A program made the position numbers and the translations under genes. A stretch of 7,829 bases of DNA from Hylemonella sp. UBA2468. Lineage in GTDB: Bacteria > Pseudomonadota > Gammaproteobacteria > Burkholderiales > Burkholderiaceae_C. How positions within the stretch are numbered: the first letter of the stretch is position 1; each line of letters begins with the position of its first letter. The notes below the pieces were generated by a model, which saw nothing but the letters and a program-made list of their open reading frames with translations, searched no databases and had not been told where the DNA came from. Shown piece by piece: positions 1 to 6,065 of the stretch. Location: contig DDPM01000033.1 of the NCBI GenBank assembly GCA_002342165.1, forward strand, positions 1 to 7,829, given 5' to 3'.

Positions 1-1065
1 GTGAGCCCCCACCTCGTGTGCCACCGCTTGGCCCAACTCAATCACCGCCATGGCGTAGTAACTACTCCAGTTGTAGCGGGTAATGACGTAAAAGTTTTCA
101 GTACCCGCCACATAGCTGGCCGGCGATGTGCCGTTTTGTAATTCAATAAGGGCCAATGGACCGTTATGGGCCATGCCCGCTGCATCTGGAATGGCCCCTT
201 TTGCCATAAAGTTCGCCACCGAAAAAGTGGGAAGAATATCGGGCACCATCAAATCATCCAATTGAAGTGTGGCGGGGTCTAAGCGCACCTCATAGTGCGT
301 TGGCATGCCGGTTTGCCAGCCAAAGGCTTTAAGGTAGTGCGCTACCGAGCCAATGGCGTCTGCTGGGCTGTTTAATAGGTCAATGCGGCCATCGCCGTCA
401 AAGTCCACCGCAAATCGGTTCCAGCTCGACGGCATAAATTGCGGCCAGCCCATAGCCCCTGCATAACTGCCCTTAAGGGTCAGAGGGTTAACGCCATGGC
501 GTTTAAAGGTGAGCAACTGGGCCAGCTCTCCTTTAAAAAAGGCTTGCCTTTCTGCTTGGCGCGGATGGCTGCTGGGAAAGTCCAGGCTTAGGGTAACCAG
601 CGCGTCCATCACCCGAAAATTTCCCTTGTGTTGGCCGTAAATGGTTTCCACGCCAATAATGCCCGACACTATTTCTGCTGGAACCCCAGTCTGTGCCTCT
701 GCTCGGGCCAAGTCGGCAGCGTAGGCTTGCCAAAACCTGACTCCAGCTTGTATGCGCTTGGGTTCAATAAAGCGGCTGCGGTACAGCGCCCAGTTTTTGG
801 CAACGCCAGTAGGGGCGGGCGTTACCAGCTTCACCACCTCGGGCAATTTATGTGCCTTCAAAACTGCATTTTTTACCCATTTAGGGTCAAGCCCCTGGGC
901 TGACAGTTGCTGCGCCAATTCCTCAGCCAGTTGTTGAGCATCGGCTCGGTGTTGGAAGGTTTCGGTGGGCTTTGTCGAGCTTTTGGGCTTGGCATGAGCC
1001 TGAGGCAAAACCAAAGCTGCCATAAACAGGCAATACAAGAGGGGATGTAAGCACTTTTTGGACAT
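1..1065 (-). CDS. mltB: Lytic murein transglycosylase B (MltB/Slt35 family), C-terminus cut by window edge
   Basis: This periplasmic enzyme should cleave the MurNAc-GlcNAc bond of peptidoglycan without water, leaving 1,6-anhydroMurNAc ends, for wall remodelling and recycling. The reverse strand is open for 355 codons from ATG at 1065 to the window edge, close to the length of E. coli MltB (361 aa), so only a short tail is missing. Residues 1-25 form a signal peptide (KK, hydrophobic core, cleavage probably after AHA). The catalytic glutamate is E140 in GVETIYGQ. Family blocks follow: GSYAGAMGWPQFMPSSW (199-215), a DFDGDGRIDL EF-hand-like calcium loop (221-230), DAIGSVAHYLKAFGW (236-250) and YNWSSYYAMAVIELG (331-345). 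Unlike E. coli MltB there is no lipobox: Cys6 and Cys12 lack the required small residue before them, so a soluble periplasmic form is inferred. No Shine-Dalgarno sequence is evident before the ATG. It is transcribed divergently from the neighbouring deacetylase gene. The family assignment is very secure; the paralogue name (mltB versus a secreted sltB-like form) is less so. Confidence 0.95.
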   Translation of the reverse strand, partial: MSKKCLHPLLYCLFMAALVLPQAHAKPKSSTKPTETFQHRADAQQLAEELAQQLSAQGLDPKWVKNAVLKAHKLPEVVKLVTPAPTGVAKNWALYRSRFIEPKRIQAGVRFWQAYAADLARAEAQTGVPAEIVSGIIGVETIYGQHKGNFRVMDALVTLSLDFPSSHPRQAERQAFFKGELAQLLTFKRHGVNPLTLKGSYAGAMGWPQFMPSSWNRFAVDFDGDGRIDLLNSPADAIGSVAHYLKAFGWQTGMPTHYEVRLDPATLQLDDLMVPDILPTFSVANFMAKGAIPDAAGMAHNGPLALIELQNGTSPASYVAGTENFYVITRYNWSSYYAMAVIELGQAVAHEVGAH

Positions 1066-1178
1066 GATCGAAGGCTTGACTAGGCTAAATGTTGAAGCAC
1101 TCCGGATGCTACCCGCGTGTTAAGCTGAAATCTCTCTACCAGTCTGCTTGCCGAATTCTTTAGACTTTGCGCACCCAA
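1066..1178. promoter_or_regulatory. Divergent intergenic region between mltB and the deacetylase gene
   Basis: This 113-bp gap must hold the start signals of mltB (leftward) and of the HDAC-mscS run (rightward), because the two genes diverge. I could not find a convincing sigma70 -35/-10 pair with normal spacing on either strand. TTGACT (1076-1081) and TAGACT (1161-1166) are isolated half-matches. An imperfect palindrome, AGCA-C-TCCGGATGCT, lies at 1096-1110, with one unpaired C. It could be an operator but is short enough to be chance. The regulatory role comes from gene orientation alone. Confidence 0.4.
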
Positions 1179-2144
1179 ATGCATACCAATTTATATAAAA
1201 CCGGTTGGTTCACTCATGCCGACTGCCATCTTCATGAAATGGGCCTAGGACATCCCGAGTGCCCTGAACGGCTCGATGCTATCGAGCGCAGCATTGCCAC
1301 TTCTGGGCTGAGAGATCTGTTGCAACATCGTGAGGCGCCGCTGGCCAATGTGGACGATTTGACGCTGGCCCACAGCACCCATTTGGTGGGACGGTTGCAA
1401 GATTGCAGCGAATCTCTGCTCGACCCACAAGAAGGCTCGCGAACCCGCTATGCCCAGATTGATCCCGACACCGCTATGAACAAGTCTTCATGGTCGGCCG
1501 TGTTGCGCAGTGTGGGGGCCACCCTGGCCGCCACGGATGCCGTGATGTCGGGCGACTTGGACAACGCGTTTTGTGCCGTTCGTCCCCCCGGTCACCATGC
1601 GACCAAAGACCAGTCCATGGGGTTTTGCCTCATCAACCATGTGGCCACAGCCGCCAAATATGCGTTGGAGCGGCATGGTTTGTCGCGGGTGGCTATTGTG
1701 GATTTTGATGTGCACCACGGCAACGGCACCGAAGACATCGTGGCGGGGGATGACCGCATTTTGATGGTGGGCTTTTACCAGCACCCTTTTTATCCGTATG
1801 GCGGCGCCCGCTACCAAGCGCCTAATTTGGTCAACGTGCCTGTGCCTGCCCACACCCGTGGCGACGTAGTGCGGCAACTGGTTGAAACCCAGTGGATGCC
1901 GCGTTTGCACGAGCATCGTCCCGAGCTGATTTTGATCAGTGCAGGTTTTGACGCGCACCGCGAAGACGATTTGGGCCAAATGGGTTTGGTGGAGGCCGAT
2001 TACGTGTGGATGACCCACCGCCTCATGGAAGTGGCGCGTCTTTACAGCCAAGGGCGCATTGTGTCCAGCCTAGAAGGGGGCTACAACCTGAGTGCCTTGG
2101 GTCGAAGCGTAGAGGCTCACGTGCGCGCACTTGCAGGTGCCTGA
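1179..2144 (+). CDS. Class II histone-deacetylase-like zinc amidohydrolase
   Basis: This is a member of the arginase/deacetylase fold family that removes acetyl groups from acetyl-lysine or acetylated amines. Bacterial members include HDAH-type deacetylases, acetylpolyamine amidohydrolases and AcuC, and the substrate here cannot be read from the sequence. Numbering from the ATG at 1179 (321 aa), the diagnostic blocks are GHPECPERLDAI (24-35), the catalytic dyad H139-H140 in RPPGHHA, D175-x-D177-x-H179 in DFDVHHGNGT, D258 in SAGFDAH and the transition-state tyrosine Y302 in EGGYNL. The expected zinc ligands D177, H179 and D258 are all present, so the enzyme should be active. No signal peptide or membrane segment is seen, so it should be cytoplasmic. 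A TTG four codons upstream (1167) is in frame, but the ATG begins the normal family N-terminus. Neither start has a good Shine-Dalgarno sequence. The gene ends 2 nt before the mscS start, so the two are very likely co-transcribed and perhaps translationally coupled. Confidence 0.93.
   Translation: MHTNLYKTGWFTHADCHLHEMGLGHPECPERLDAIERSIATSGLRDLLQHREAPLANVDDLTLAHSTHLVGRLQDCSESLLDPQEGSRTRYAQIDPDTAMNKSSWSAVLRSVGATLAATDAVMSGDLDNAFCAVRPPGHHATKDQSMGFCLINHVATAAKYALERHGLSRVAIVDFDVHHGNGTEDIVAGDDRILMVGFYQHPFYPYGGARYQAPNLVNVPVPAHTRGDVVRQLVETQWMPRLHEHRPELILISAGFDAHREDDLGQMGLVEADYVWMTHRLMEVARLYSQGRIVSSLEGGYNLSALGRSVEAHVRALAGA
2135..2139 (+). promoter_or_regulatory. Ribosome binding site that fixes the mscS start
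   Basis: AGGTG lies 7 nt before the ATG at 2147, inside the last codons of the deacetylase gene. It supports this start over an in-frame ATG at 2006. The 47 residues that the earlier start would add lie wholly in another frame of the deacetylase gene and are rich in Arg, Pro and Cys with no channel-like character. Confidence 0.65.
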
Positions 2145-2146
2145 AC

Positions 2147-2995
2147 ATGTGGACCGATCTGCATCAGGCCCTGCTGAGTCTGGAGAACATCCATTTTGTG
2201 ATCGGTCGCACCCCTTGGACCCTGTTGGGACTGCTCACCAGCACCTTGCATGCGTTGGTGGTGTTGATGCTGGCGCTATGGGCCTCGGCCGCCCTAGAAA
2301 AACGCATTCTCAGGCAAACCTTGGGCGATTTGTCCATGCGCAAAGCGGCAGCCAATGTGGTGCGCGCAGGCTTGCTGTTGTTGGGTTTGATGTTTGCGCT
2401 GTCCACCTTGGGGGTGGACTTGACTGCCTTATCGGTTTTGGGGGGCGCTTTAGGTGTGGGTGTGGGTTTTGGTTTGCAAAAGCTGGCAGCCAATTACATC
2501 AGTGGGTTTGTGATTTTGTTGGAGCGTTCATTGCGCATTGGCGACATGGTCAAGGTGGATGGGTTTGAAGGGGTGGTGACCGACATCACCACCCGTTTCA
2601 CCTCATTGCGCGCGCTGGATGGACGTGAGTCTATTGTTCCCAACGAGATGATCATCACCCAACGCATCGAAAATTCCTCGCTGGCAGATTCCCGCATCAC
2701 GCTGACTTTGCCTGTGACCGTGGGGCCTCATAGCGATGTGGCTTTGGTTCAAAAAATCCTGTGCACCGCTGCAAACCACAGCGACAAGGTATTGGCCGAT
2801 CCAGCCCCCGCCGCGTTTTTGCGCAGCTTTGTGCCCGAGGGGTTGGAGTTTGTATTGGTGGTTTGGATTGCCGACCCCGCGGCGGGCCAGCTTGGGGTGC
2901 GTTCGGCTGTCAACCAAGCCATTCTCTCGGGACTTCAGGCTCAGGGCATTGAGTTGGCGCGCCCATCAACCCTTCTGGTGTCTGGTCCCAAGTAA
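2147..2995 (+). CDS. mscS: Small-conductance mechanosensitive channel, MscS family
   Basis: This inner-membrane channel opens when membrane tension rises and releases solutes during hypo-osmotic shock. The 282-aa protein is close to E. coli MscS in length (286 aa). Hydrophobic segments lie at about 24-48 and 70-88, followed by the family's pore helix at about 92-125, which contains LGVGVGFGLQKLAANYISG. The beta domain follows, with ERSLRIGDMVKVDGFEGVV (126-144) and the conserved PNEMIITQRIEN (165-176), and then the cytoplasmic alpha/beta vestibule domain to the C-terminus. Aligning GLQ with E. coli MscS puts V104 and F108 where the gate leucines L105 and L109 sit. The VGxGFGLQ form is more like MscK and related paralogues than MscS itself, so gating may differ. 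The gene starts 2 nt after the deacetylase stop and is followed after 44 bp by etfB. The family call is secure; the exact paralogue is uncertain. Confidence 0.93.
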   Translation: MWTDLHQALLSLENIHFVIGRTPWTLLGLLTSTLHALVVLMLALWASAALEKRILRQTLGDLSMRKAAANVVRAGLLLLGLMFALSTLGVDLTALSVLGGALGVGVGFGLQKLAANYISGFVILLERSLRIGDMVKVDGFEGVVTDITTRFTSLRALDGRESIVPNEMIITQRIENSSLADSRITLTLPVTVGPHSDVALVQKILCTAANHSDKVLADPAPAAFLRSFVPEGLEFVLVVWIADPAAGQLGVRSAVNQAILSGLQAQGIELARPSTLLVSGPK

Positions 2996-3026
2996 ACACT
3001 TAAAATTACCAGCTTTTGCTGTTGCT

Positions 3027-3030
3027 GGAG
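3027..3030 (+). promoter_or_regulatory. Ribosome binding site of etfB
   Basis: GGAG lies 9 nt before the ATG at 3040. It selects this start, which gives the family N-terminus [14 protein letters not shown], over an in-frame alternative start codon at 3016 that would add eight atypical residues. Confidence 0.7.
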
Positions 3031-3039
3031 TCTTCTCAT

Positions 3040-3789
3040 ATGAAAGTCTTGGTCCCCGTCAAACGCGTGGTGGACTACAACGTCAAAGTTCGGGTCAAGT
3101 CCGATCAAAGCGGCGTAGATATTGCCAACGTCAAAATGAGCATGAACCCATTTGACGAAATTGCAATTGAAGAAGCGGTGCGCCTGAAAGAGCAGGGTGT
3201 GGTGAGCGAAGTCATTGCAGTTTCTTGTGGCGTTTTGCAATGCCAAGAAACTTTGCGAACCGCCATGGCGATTGGTGCAGACCGCGCCATTTTGGTGGAA
3301 ACCTCCGAAGAGTTGCAACCCTTGGCAGTAGCCAAGTTGCTCAAAGCTATTTTGGATAAAGAGTCAGCAAGCCTGGTGATTTTAGGAAAACAGGCCATTG
3401 ACGACGACTGCAACCAAACCGGCCAAATGTTGGCTGCCCTGGCCCATTTGCCCCAGGCCACGTTTGCATCCAAAGTAGTGATTGCCGATGGCCGCGCTCA
3501 AGTCACCCGAGAGGTAGACGGTGGTTTGGAGACTTTGTCTTTGTCTTTGCCCGCCATCATTACCACCGATTTGCGCTTGAACGAGCCCCGCTATGTGACC
3601 TTGCCCAACATCATGAAGGCCAAGAAAAAGCAGCTTGACCACTTGAAGCCCGAAGACTTGGGAGTCAACGTGACCCCTCGCATCAAAACCCTGAGGGTAT
3701 GCGAGCCACCCAAACGTGCCGCTGGCGTCATGGTGCCTGATGTGGCGACTCTGGTGGACAAGCTCAGAAACGAAGCGAAAGTGCTTTAA
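3040..3789 (+). CDS. etfB: Electron transfer flavoprotein, beta subunit
   Basis: This is the small subunit of the ETF heterodimer. With EtfA it accepts electrons from acyl-CoA dehydrogenases and related flavoenzymes and passes them to ETF-ubiquinone oxidoreductase at the membrane. The 249-aa length is standard. The N-terminal [17 protein letters not shown] and [16 protein letters not shown] (36-51) are typical. [13 protein letters not shown] (116-128) forms the AMP-binding region, the family signature VTREVDGG...DLRLNEPRY spans 155-185, and [11 protein letters not shown] (187-197) is the recognition loop that docks partner dehydrogenases, with L188 as the probable anchor leucine. All blocks match the housekeeping type of ETF (mitochondrial-like) rather than the nitrogen-fixation (FixAB) or bifurcating type. 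The stop is 11 nt before etfA, so the pair is one transcription unit. The 44-bp gap after mscS leaves little room for a promoter. TAAAAT at 3001-3006 resembles a -10 box but has no clear -35 partner. Confidence 0.98.
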   Translation: MKVLVPVKRVVDYNVKVRVKSDQSGVDIANVKMSMNPFDEIAIEEAVRLKEQGVVSEVIAVSCGVLQCQETLRTAMAIGADRAILVETSEELQPLAVAKLLKAILDKESASLVILGKQAIDDDCNQTGQMLAALAHLPQATFASKVVIADGRAQVTREVDGGLETLSLSLPAIITTDLRLNEPRYVTLPNIMKAKKKQLDHLKPEDLGVNVTPRIKTLRVCEPPKRAAGVMVPDVATLVDKLRNEAKVL

Positions 3790-3792
3790 GGA
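3788..3792 (+). promoter_or_regulatory. Ribosome binding site of etfA
   Basis: AAGGA overlaps the etfB stop codon and lies 8 nt before the ATG at 3801. It favours this start over the in-frame ATG at 3813, which would begin directly at MKALVIAEHDN. The overlap with the stop codon suggests coupled translation, which would keep the two subunits near equal amounts. Confidence 0.7.
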
Positions 3793-3800
3793 AATCACAC

Positions 3801-4760
3801 ATGACCTCATCTATGAAAGCTTTGGTAATTGCTGAGCACGACAACCTGTCACTTAAAGGCGCCACTTTGCCCACCATCTCGGCCGCAATGGCCTGTGCTT
3901 CAGAAGTGCATGTGCTGGTGGCTGGCCATCAAGCAGGCGCAGTGGCCGGTGCAGCGGCGCAAATTCAGGGTGTGAGCAAAGTGTTTCATGCCGATGGTGC
4001 GTCTTTGGCCCATGGCCTGGCCGAAAACCTTGCTGAGCAAGTGCTGCAACTTGCGTCTGGTTACACCCACATTTTGTTCTCGGCCACGGCCTCTGGAAAA
4101 AATGCGGCACCCCGTGTGGCAGCTCGTTTAGACGTGGCTCAGGTGTCCGACATCACCAAAGTAGAGGGCCCCGACACCTTTGAGCGCCCCATTTATGCCG
4201 GTAACGCCATGGCTACGGTCCAGTCGCTGGACGCCATCAAGGTGCTGACGGTGCGAACCACGGGGTTTGATCCTGCGCCCGCAACTGGCGGATCAGCTGC
4301 GGTGGAAAGCATCGAAGCTGTACAAGATGGGGGCCAGAGCCAATTCATGGGCTCTGAATTGGCCAAAAACGACCGCCCCGAGTTGACCGCAGCCAAAATC
4401 ATTGTGTCGGGCGGACGTGCCTTGGGTTCGAGCGAAAAGTTCAATGAAGTCATATCGCCCCTGGCTGACAAGTTGGGCGCTGCCATTGGCGCCAGCCGAG
4501 CCGCAGTGGATGCAGGCTATGCCCCTAACGACTGGCAGGTAGGCCAGACCGGAAAAATTGTGGCGCCCCAGCTCTACATTGCTTGCGGCATCAGTGGTGC
4601 CATTCAGCATTTGGCGGGCATGAAAGACGCCAAAGTGATCGTGGCCATCAACAAAGACCCCGAGGCCCCCATCTTCAGCGTGGCCGACTACGGATTAGAG
4701 GCGGACTTGTTCACCGCCGTGCCCGAGCTCATTGCCGAGTTGTCTAAAGTCGCCAACTAA
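3801..4760 (+). CDS. etfA: Electron transfer flavoprotein, alpha subunit
   Basis: This is the large, FAD-carrying subunit of the ETF heterodimer, partner of the preceding EtfB. The 319-aa protein has the usual N-terminal alpha/beta domain (MKALVIAEHDN onward; FSATASGKNAAPRVAARLD at 93-111) and a C-terminal FAD domain. In that domain I see VSGGRALGS (202-210), ASRAAVDAGY (231-240) with R233, the signature GQTGKIVAPQLYIACGISG (248-266) running into AIQHLAGM (267-274), and INKDPEAPIFSVADYGLEAD (283-302). All FAD-contact blocks are intact. No iron-sulfur or extra ferredoxin domain is present, which argues against a bifurcating ETF. The gene closes the plus-strand run. Its stop faces the dnaJ stop 56 bp away, and I see no strong hairpin with a T-run between them, so where transcription ends is not clear. 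In many related genomes an acyl-CoA dehydrogenase gene lies near etfBA, but none is inside this window. Confidence 0.98.
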   Translation: MTSSMKALVIAEHDNLSLKGATLPTISAAMACASEVHVLVAGHQAGAVAGAAAQIQGVSKVFHADGASLAHGLAENLAEQVLQLASGYTHILFSATASGKNAAPRVAARLDVAQVSDITKVEGPDTFERPIYAGNAMATVQSLDAIKVLTVRTTGFDPAPATGGSAAVESIEAVQDGGQSQFMGSELAKNDRPELTAAKIIVSGGRALGSSEKFNEVISPLADKLGAAIGASRAAVDAGYAPNDWQVGQTGKIVAPQLYIACGISGAIQHLAGMKDAKVIVAINKDPEAPIFSVADYGLEADLFTAVPELIAELSKVAN

Positions 4761-4816
4761 AGCGGCCATGTAGATCCGTGCCAAGGCAATAAGGCGCGCC
4801 CACCCAATTCGAGAAC

Positions 4817-5956
4817 TTACTTGCTGAAAAAATGTTTCAGTCGGTCGGTCCAGCTGTCTTCACTGGGGGAGTGTTTGGCGCCCCCTTTTTTTAGCGAATC
4901 TTCCAAGTCGCGCAGCAGTTTGCGCTGGTGTTCACTGAGCTTGACGGGGGTTTCCACGGTGATGTGGCAGTACAAATCTCCAGGGTAGCTGGAGCGCACG
5001 CCCTTAATGCCCATGCCGCGCAGCCTGAATTGCTTGCCAGACTGCGTACCTTCAGGAATGTCGATGGCAGCTTTGCCGGTTAAGGTGGGCACCTCAATCT
5101 CGCCGCCCAAGGCGGCAGTGATCATGCTGATGGGCACGTTGCAATGCAGGTCGTCTCCATCGCGCTCAAAAATCTCGTGCTTGCGCATTCGAATTTCGAT
5201 GTACAAGTCGCCCGCGGGTCCGCCGTTGGTGCCGGGCTCGCCGTTGCCTGCGCTGCGAATGCGCATGCCGTCGTCAATGCCTGATGGGATTTTGACTTCA
5301 AGCGTTTTTTGCCGCTTGATACGCCCTTGTCCCATACAGGTGGTGCAGGGCTCGGGTATGACCTTGCCGCTGCCTTGGCAATGCGGGCAGGTTTGCTGCA
5401 CACTGAAAAAACCTTGGCGCATTTGCACCACACCAGCACCGTTACAGGTGGTACAGCTTTTAACTTGGGTGCCGGGTTTGGCGCCCGTGCCTCGGCAGGT
5501 TTCGCAACTGTCCCAGCTCGGAATGCGAATTTGCGCATCCTTACCCTTGGCTGCTTCCTCCAATGTGACTTCCATGGCGTAGCTGAGGTCGCTGCCACGG
5601 TACACCTGGCGTGCACCCGCACCGCGTGCACGGCCTTGATTGAACATGTCGCCAAAAATATCGCCAAAAGCTTCGGCAAACCCACCCGAAAAACCGTCGC
5701 CCATACCGCCTTGGCGCATGTTCGGGTCCACTCCCGCATGGCCGTACTGGTCGTAAGCCGTCCGTTTTTGCGGGTCAGAGAGCATCTCGTATGCCTCTTT
5801 GGCTTCCTTGAACTTTTCTTCTGCGGCTTTTGCAGCTTCACCCTGATTGCGGTCGGGGTGGAACTTCATCGCCAATTTGCGATAAGACTTTTTGATGTCT
5901 TCATCTGATGCGTTTTTAGGTACGCCCAGAATTTCGTAAAAATCTCTTTTGGCCAT
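4817..5956 (-). CDS. dnaJ: Chaperone protein DnaJ (Hsp40, type I)
   Basis: This co-chaperone binds unfolded proteins, hands them to DnaK and stimulates DnaK ATP hydrolysis; it acts in the cytoplasm. The 379-aa product has all type I domains in order. They are a J domain (1-70) with the essential H33-P34-D35, a Gly/Phe-rich linker (about 73-120), four CxxCxGxG zinc repeats at C151/C154, C168/C171, C190/C193 and C204/C207, and then the C-terminal substrate-binding domains with [14 protein letters not shown] (281-294) and PGDLY (325-329). The ATG at 5956 starts the standard [12 protein letters not shown]. The only ribosome-binding match is GAG at 5966-5964, 7 nt before the start. It lies 109 bp downstream of dnaK, beyond a terminator-like hairpin, so it is probably expressed by read-through or from a weak promoter of its own. 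It ends facing etfA. Confidence 0.99.
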   Translation of the reverse strand: MAKRDFYEILGVPKNASDEDIKKSYRKLAMKFHPDRNQGEAAKAAEEKFKEAKEAYEMLSDPQKRTAYDQYGHAGVDPNMRQGGMGDGFSGGFAEAFGDIFGDMFNQGRARGAGARQVYRGSDLSYAMEVTLEEAAKGKDAQIRIPSWDSCETCRGTGAKPGTQVKSCTTCNGAGVVQMRQGFFSVQQTCPHCQGSGKVIPEPCTTCMGQGRIKRQKTLEVKIPSGIDDGMRIRSAGNGEPGTNGGPAGDLYIEIRMRKHEIFERDGDDLHCNVPISMITAALGGEIEVPTLTGKAAIDIPEGTQSGKQFRLRGMGIKGVRSSYPGDLYCHITVETPVKLSEHQRKLLRDLEDSLKKGGAKHSPSEDSWTDRLKHFFSK

Positions 5957-5966
5957 GAGTCAACTC

Positions 5967-5974
5967 AGGAGGTG
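5967..5974 (-). other. Anti-Shine-Dalgarno-like octamer in the dnaJ leader
   Basis: Read on the dnaJ strand, these bases are CACCTCCT, the same as the ribosome-binding tail of 16S rRNA, and they lie 10 nt before the dnaJ ATG. An mRNA with this sequence cannot pair with the 16S tail here. It could instead pair with a purine-rich ribosome binding site elsewhere. It overlaps CCCCAC (5977-5972), which resembles the -10 box of heat-shock sigma32 promoters. Which reading, if either, is functional is unknown. Confidence 0.4.
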
Positions 5975-5981
5975 GGGATAC

Positions 5982-6023
5982 AAAAAGCCGCGACAGCAAC
6001 TTGTAACAAGTTTCGGTCGCGGC
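5982..6023 (-). terminator. Terminator-like hairpin between dnaK and dnaJ
   Basis: On the minus strand GCCGCGAC (6023-6016) pairs perfectly with GTCGCGGC (5994-5987). Inside this, AACTTG (6012-6007) pairs with CAAGTT (6003-5998) around a TTA loop. The two stems are separated by three opposed bases, of which the middle pair is G-C. The outer stem is followed at once by five T residues (5986-5982). This is the form of a rho-independent terminator for transcription leaving dnaK. The T-run is short and dnaJ starts only 25 nt beyond, so partial termination (attenuation), or a 3'-end-stabilising hairpin after processing, is more likely than a full stop. Confidence 0.75.
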
Positions 6024-6065
6024 ACAGGTCTTGGGCGCTGCCCAGTGCTTGAAATCCCAAAAGCA

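Noticed and set aside
628..903. Plus-strand open frame of 91 codons within the mltB region
   Set aside because: The minus strand here encodes the MltB catalytic region without interruption, so this is a shadow frame.
1488..2051. 187-codon minus-strand open frame opposite the deacetylase gene
   Set aside because: The His/Val/Gln-rich composition is that of an antisense shadow, and the deacetylase frame holds all catalytic motifs.
2006..2146. N-terminal extension of MscS by 47 residues
   Set aside because: It overlaps the deacetylase gene in another frame and has no channel-like sequence. AGGTG at 2135-2139 supports the start at 2147.
4824..4840. CTGAAA/TTTCAG hairpin at the end of dnaJ as a terminator
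   Set aside because: The stem is only 6 bp and AT-rich, the T-run lies in the loop rather than after the stem, and it is made of dnaJ's last sense codons.
5007..5908. Plus-strand open frames of 191 and 199 codons opposite dnaJ
   Set aside because: They mirror the dnaJ coding sequence, including the zinc-repeat codons, and have no ribosome binding site or domain. DnaJ on the other strand is complete.
5967..5977. AGGAGGTG on the plus strand as a real ribosome binding site
   Set aside because: No start codon of a credible gene follows at suitable spacing on the plus strand; the sequence is more relevant as its complement in the dnaJ leader.
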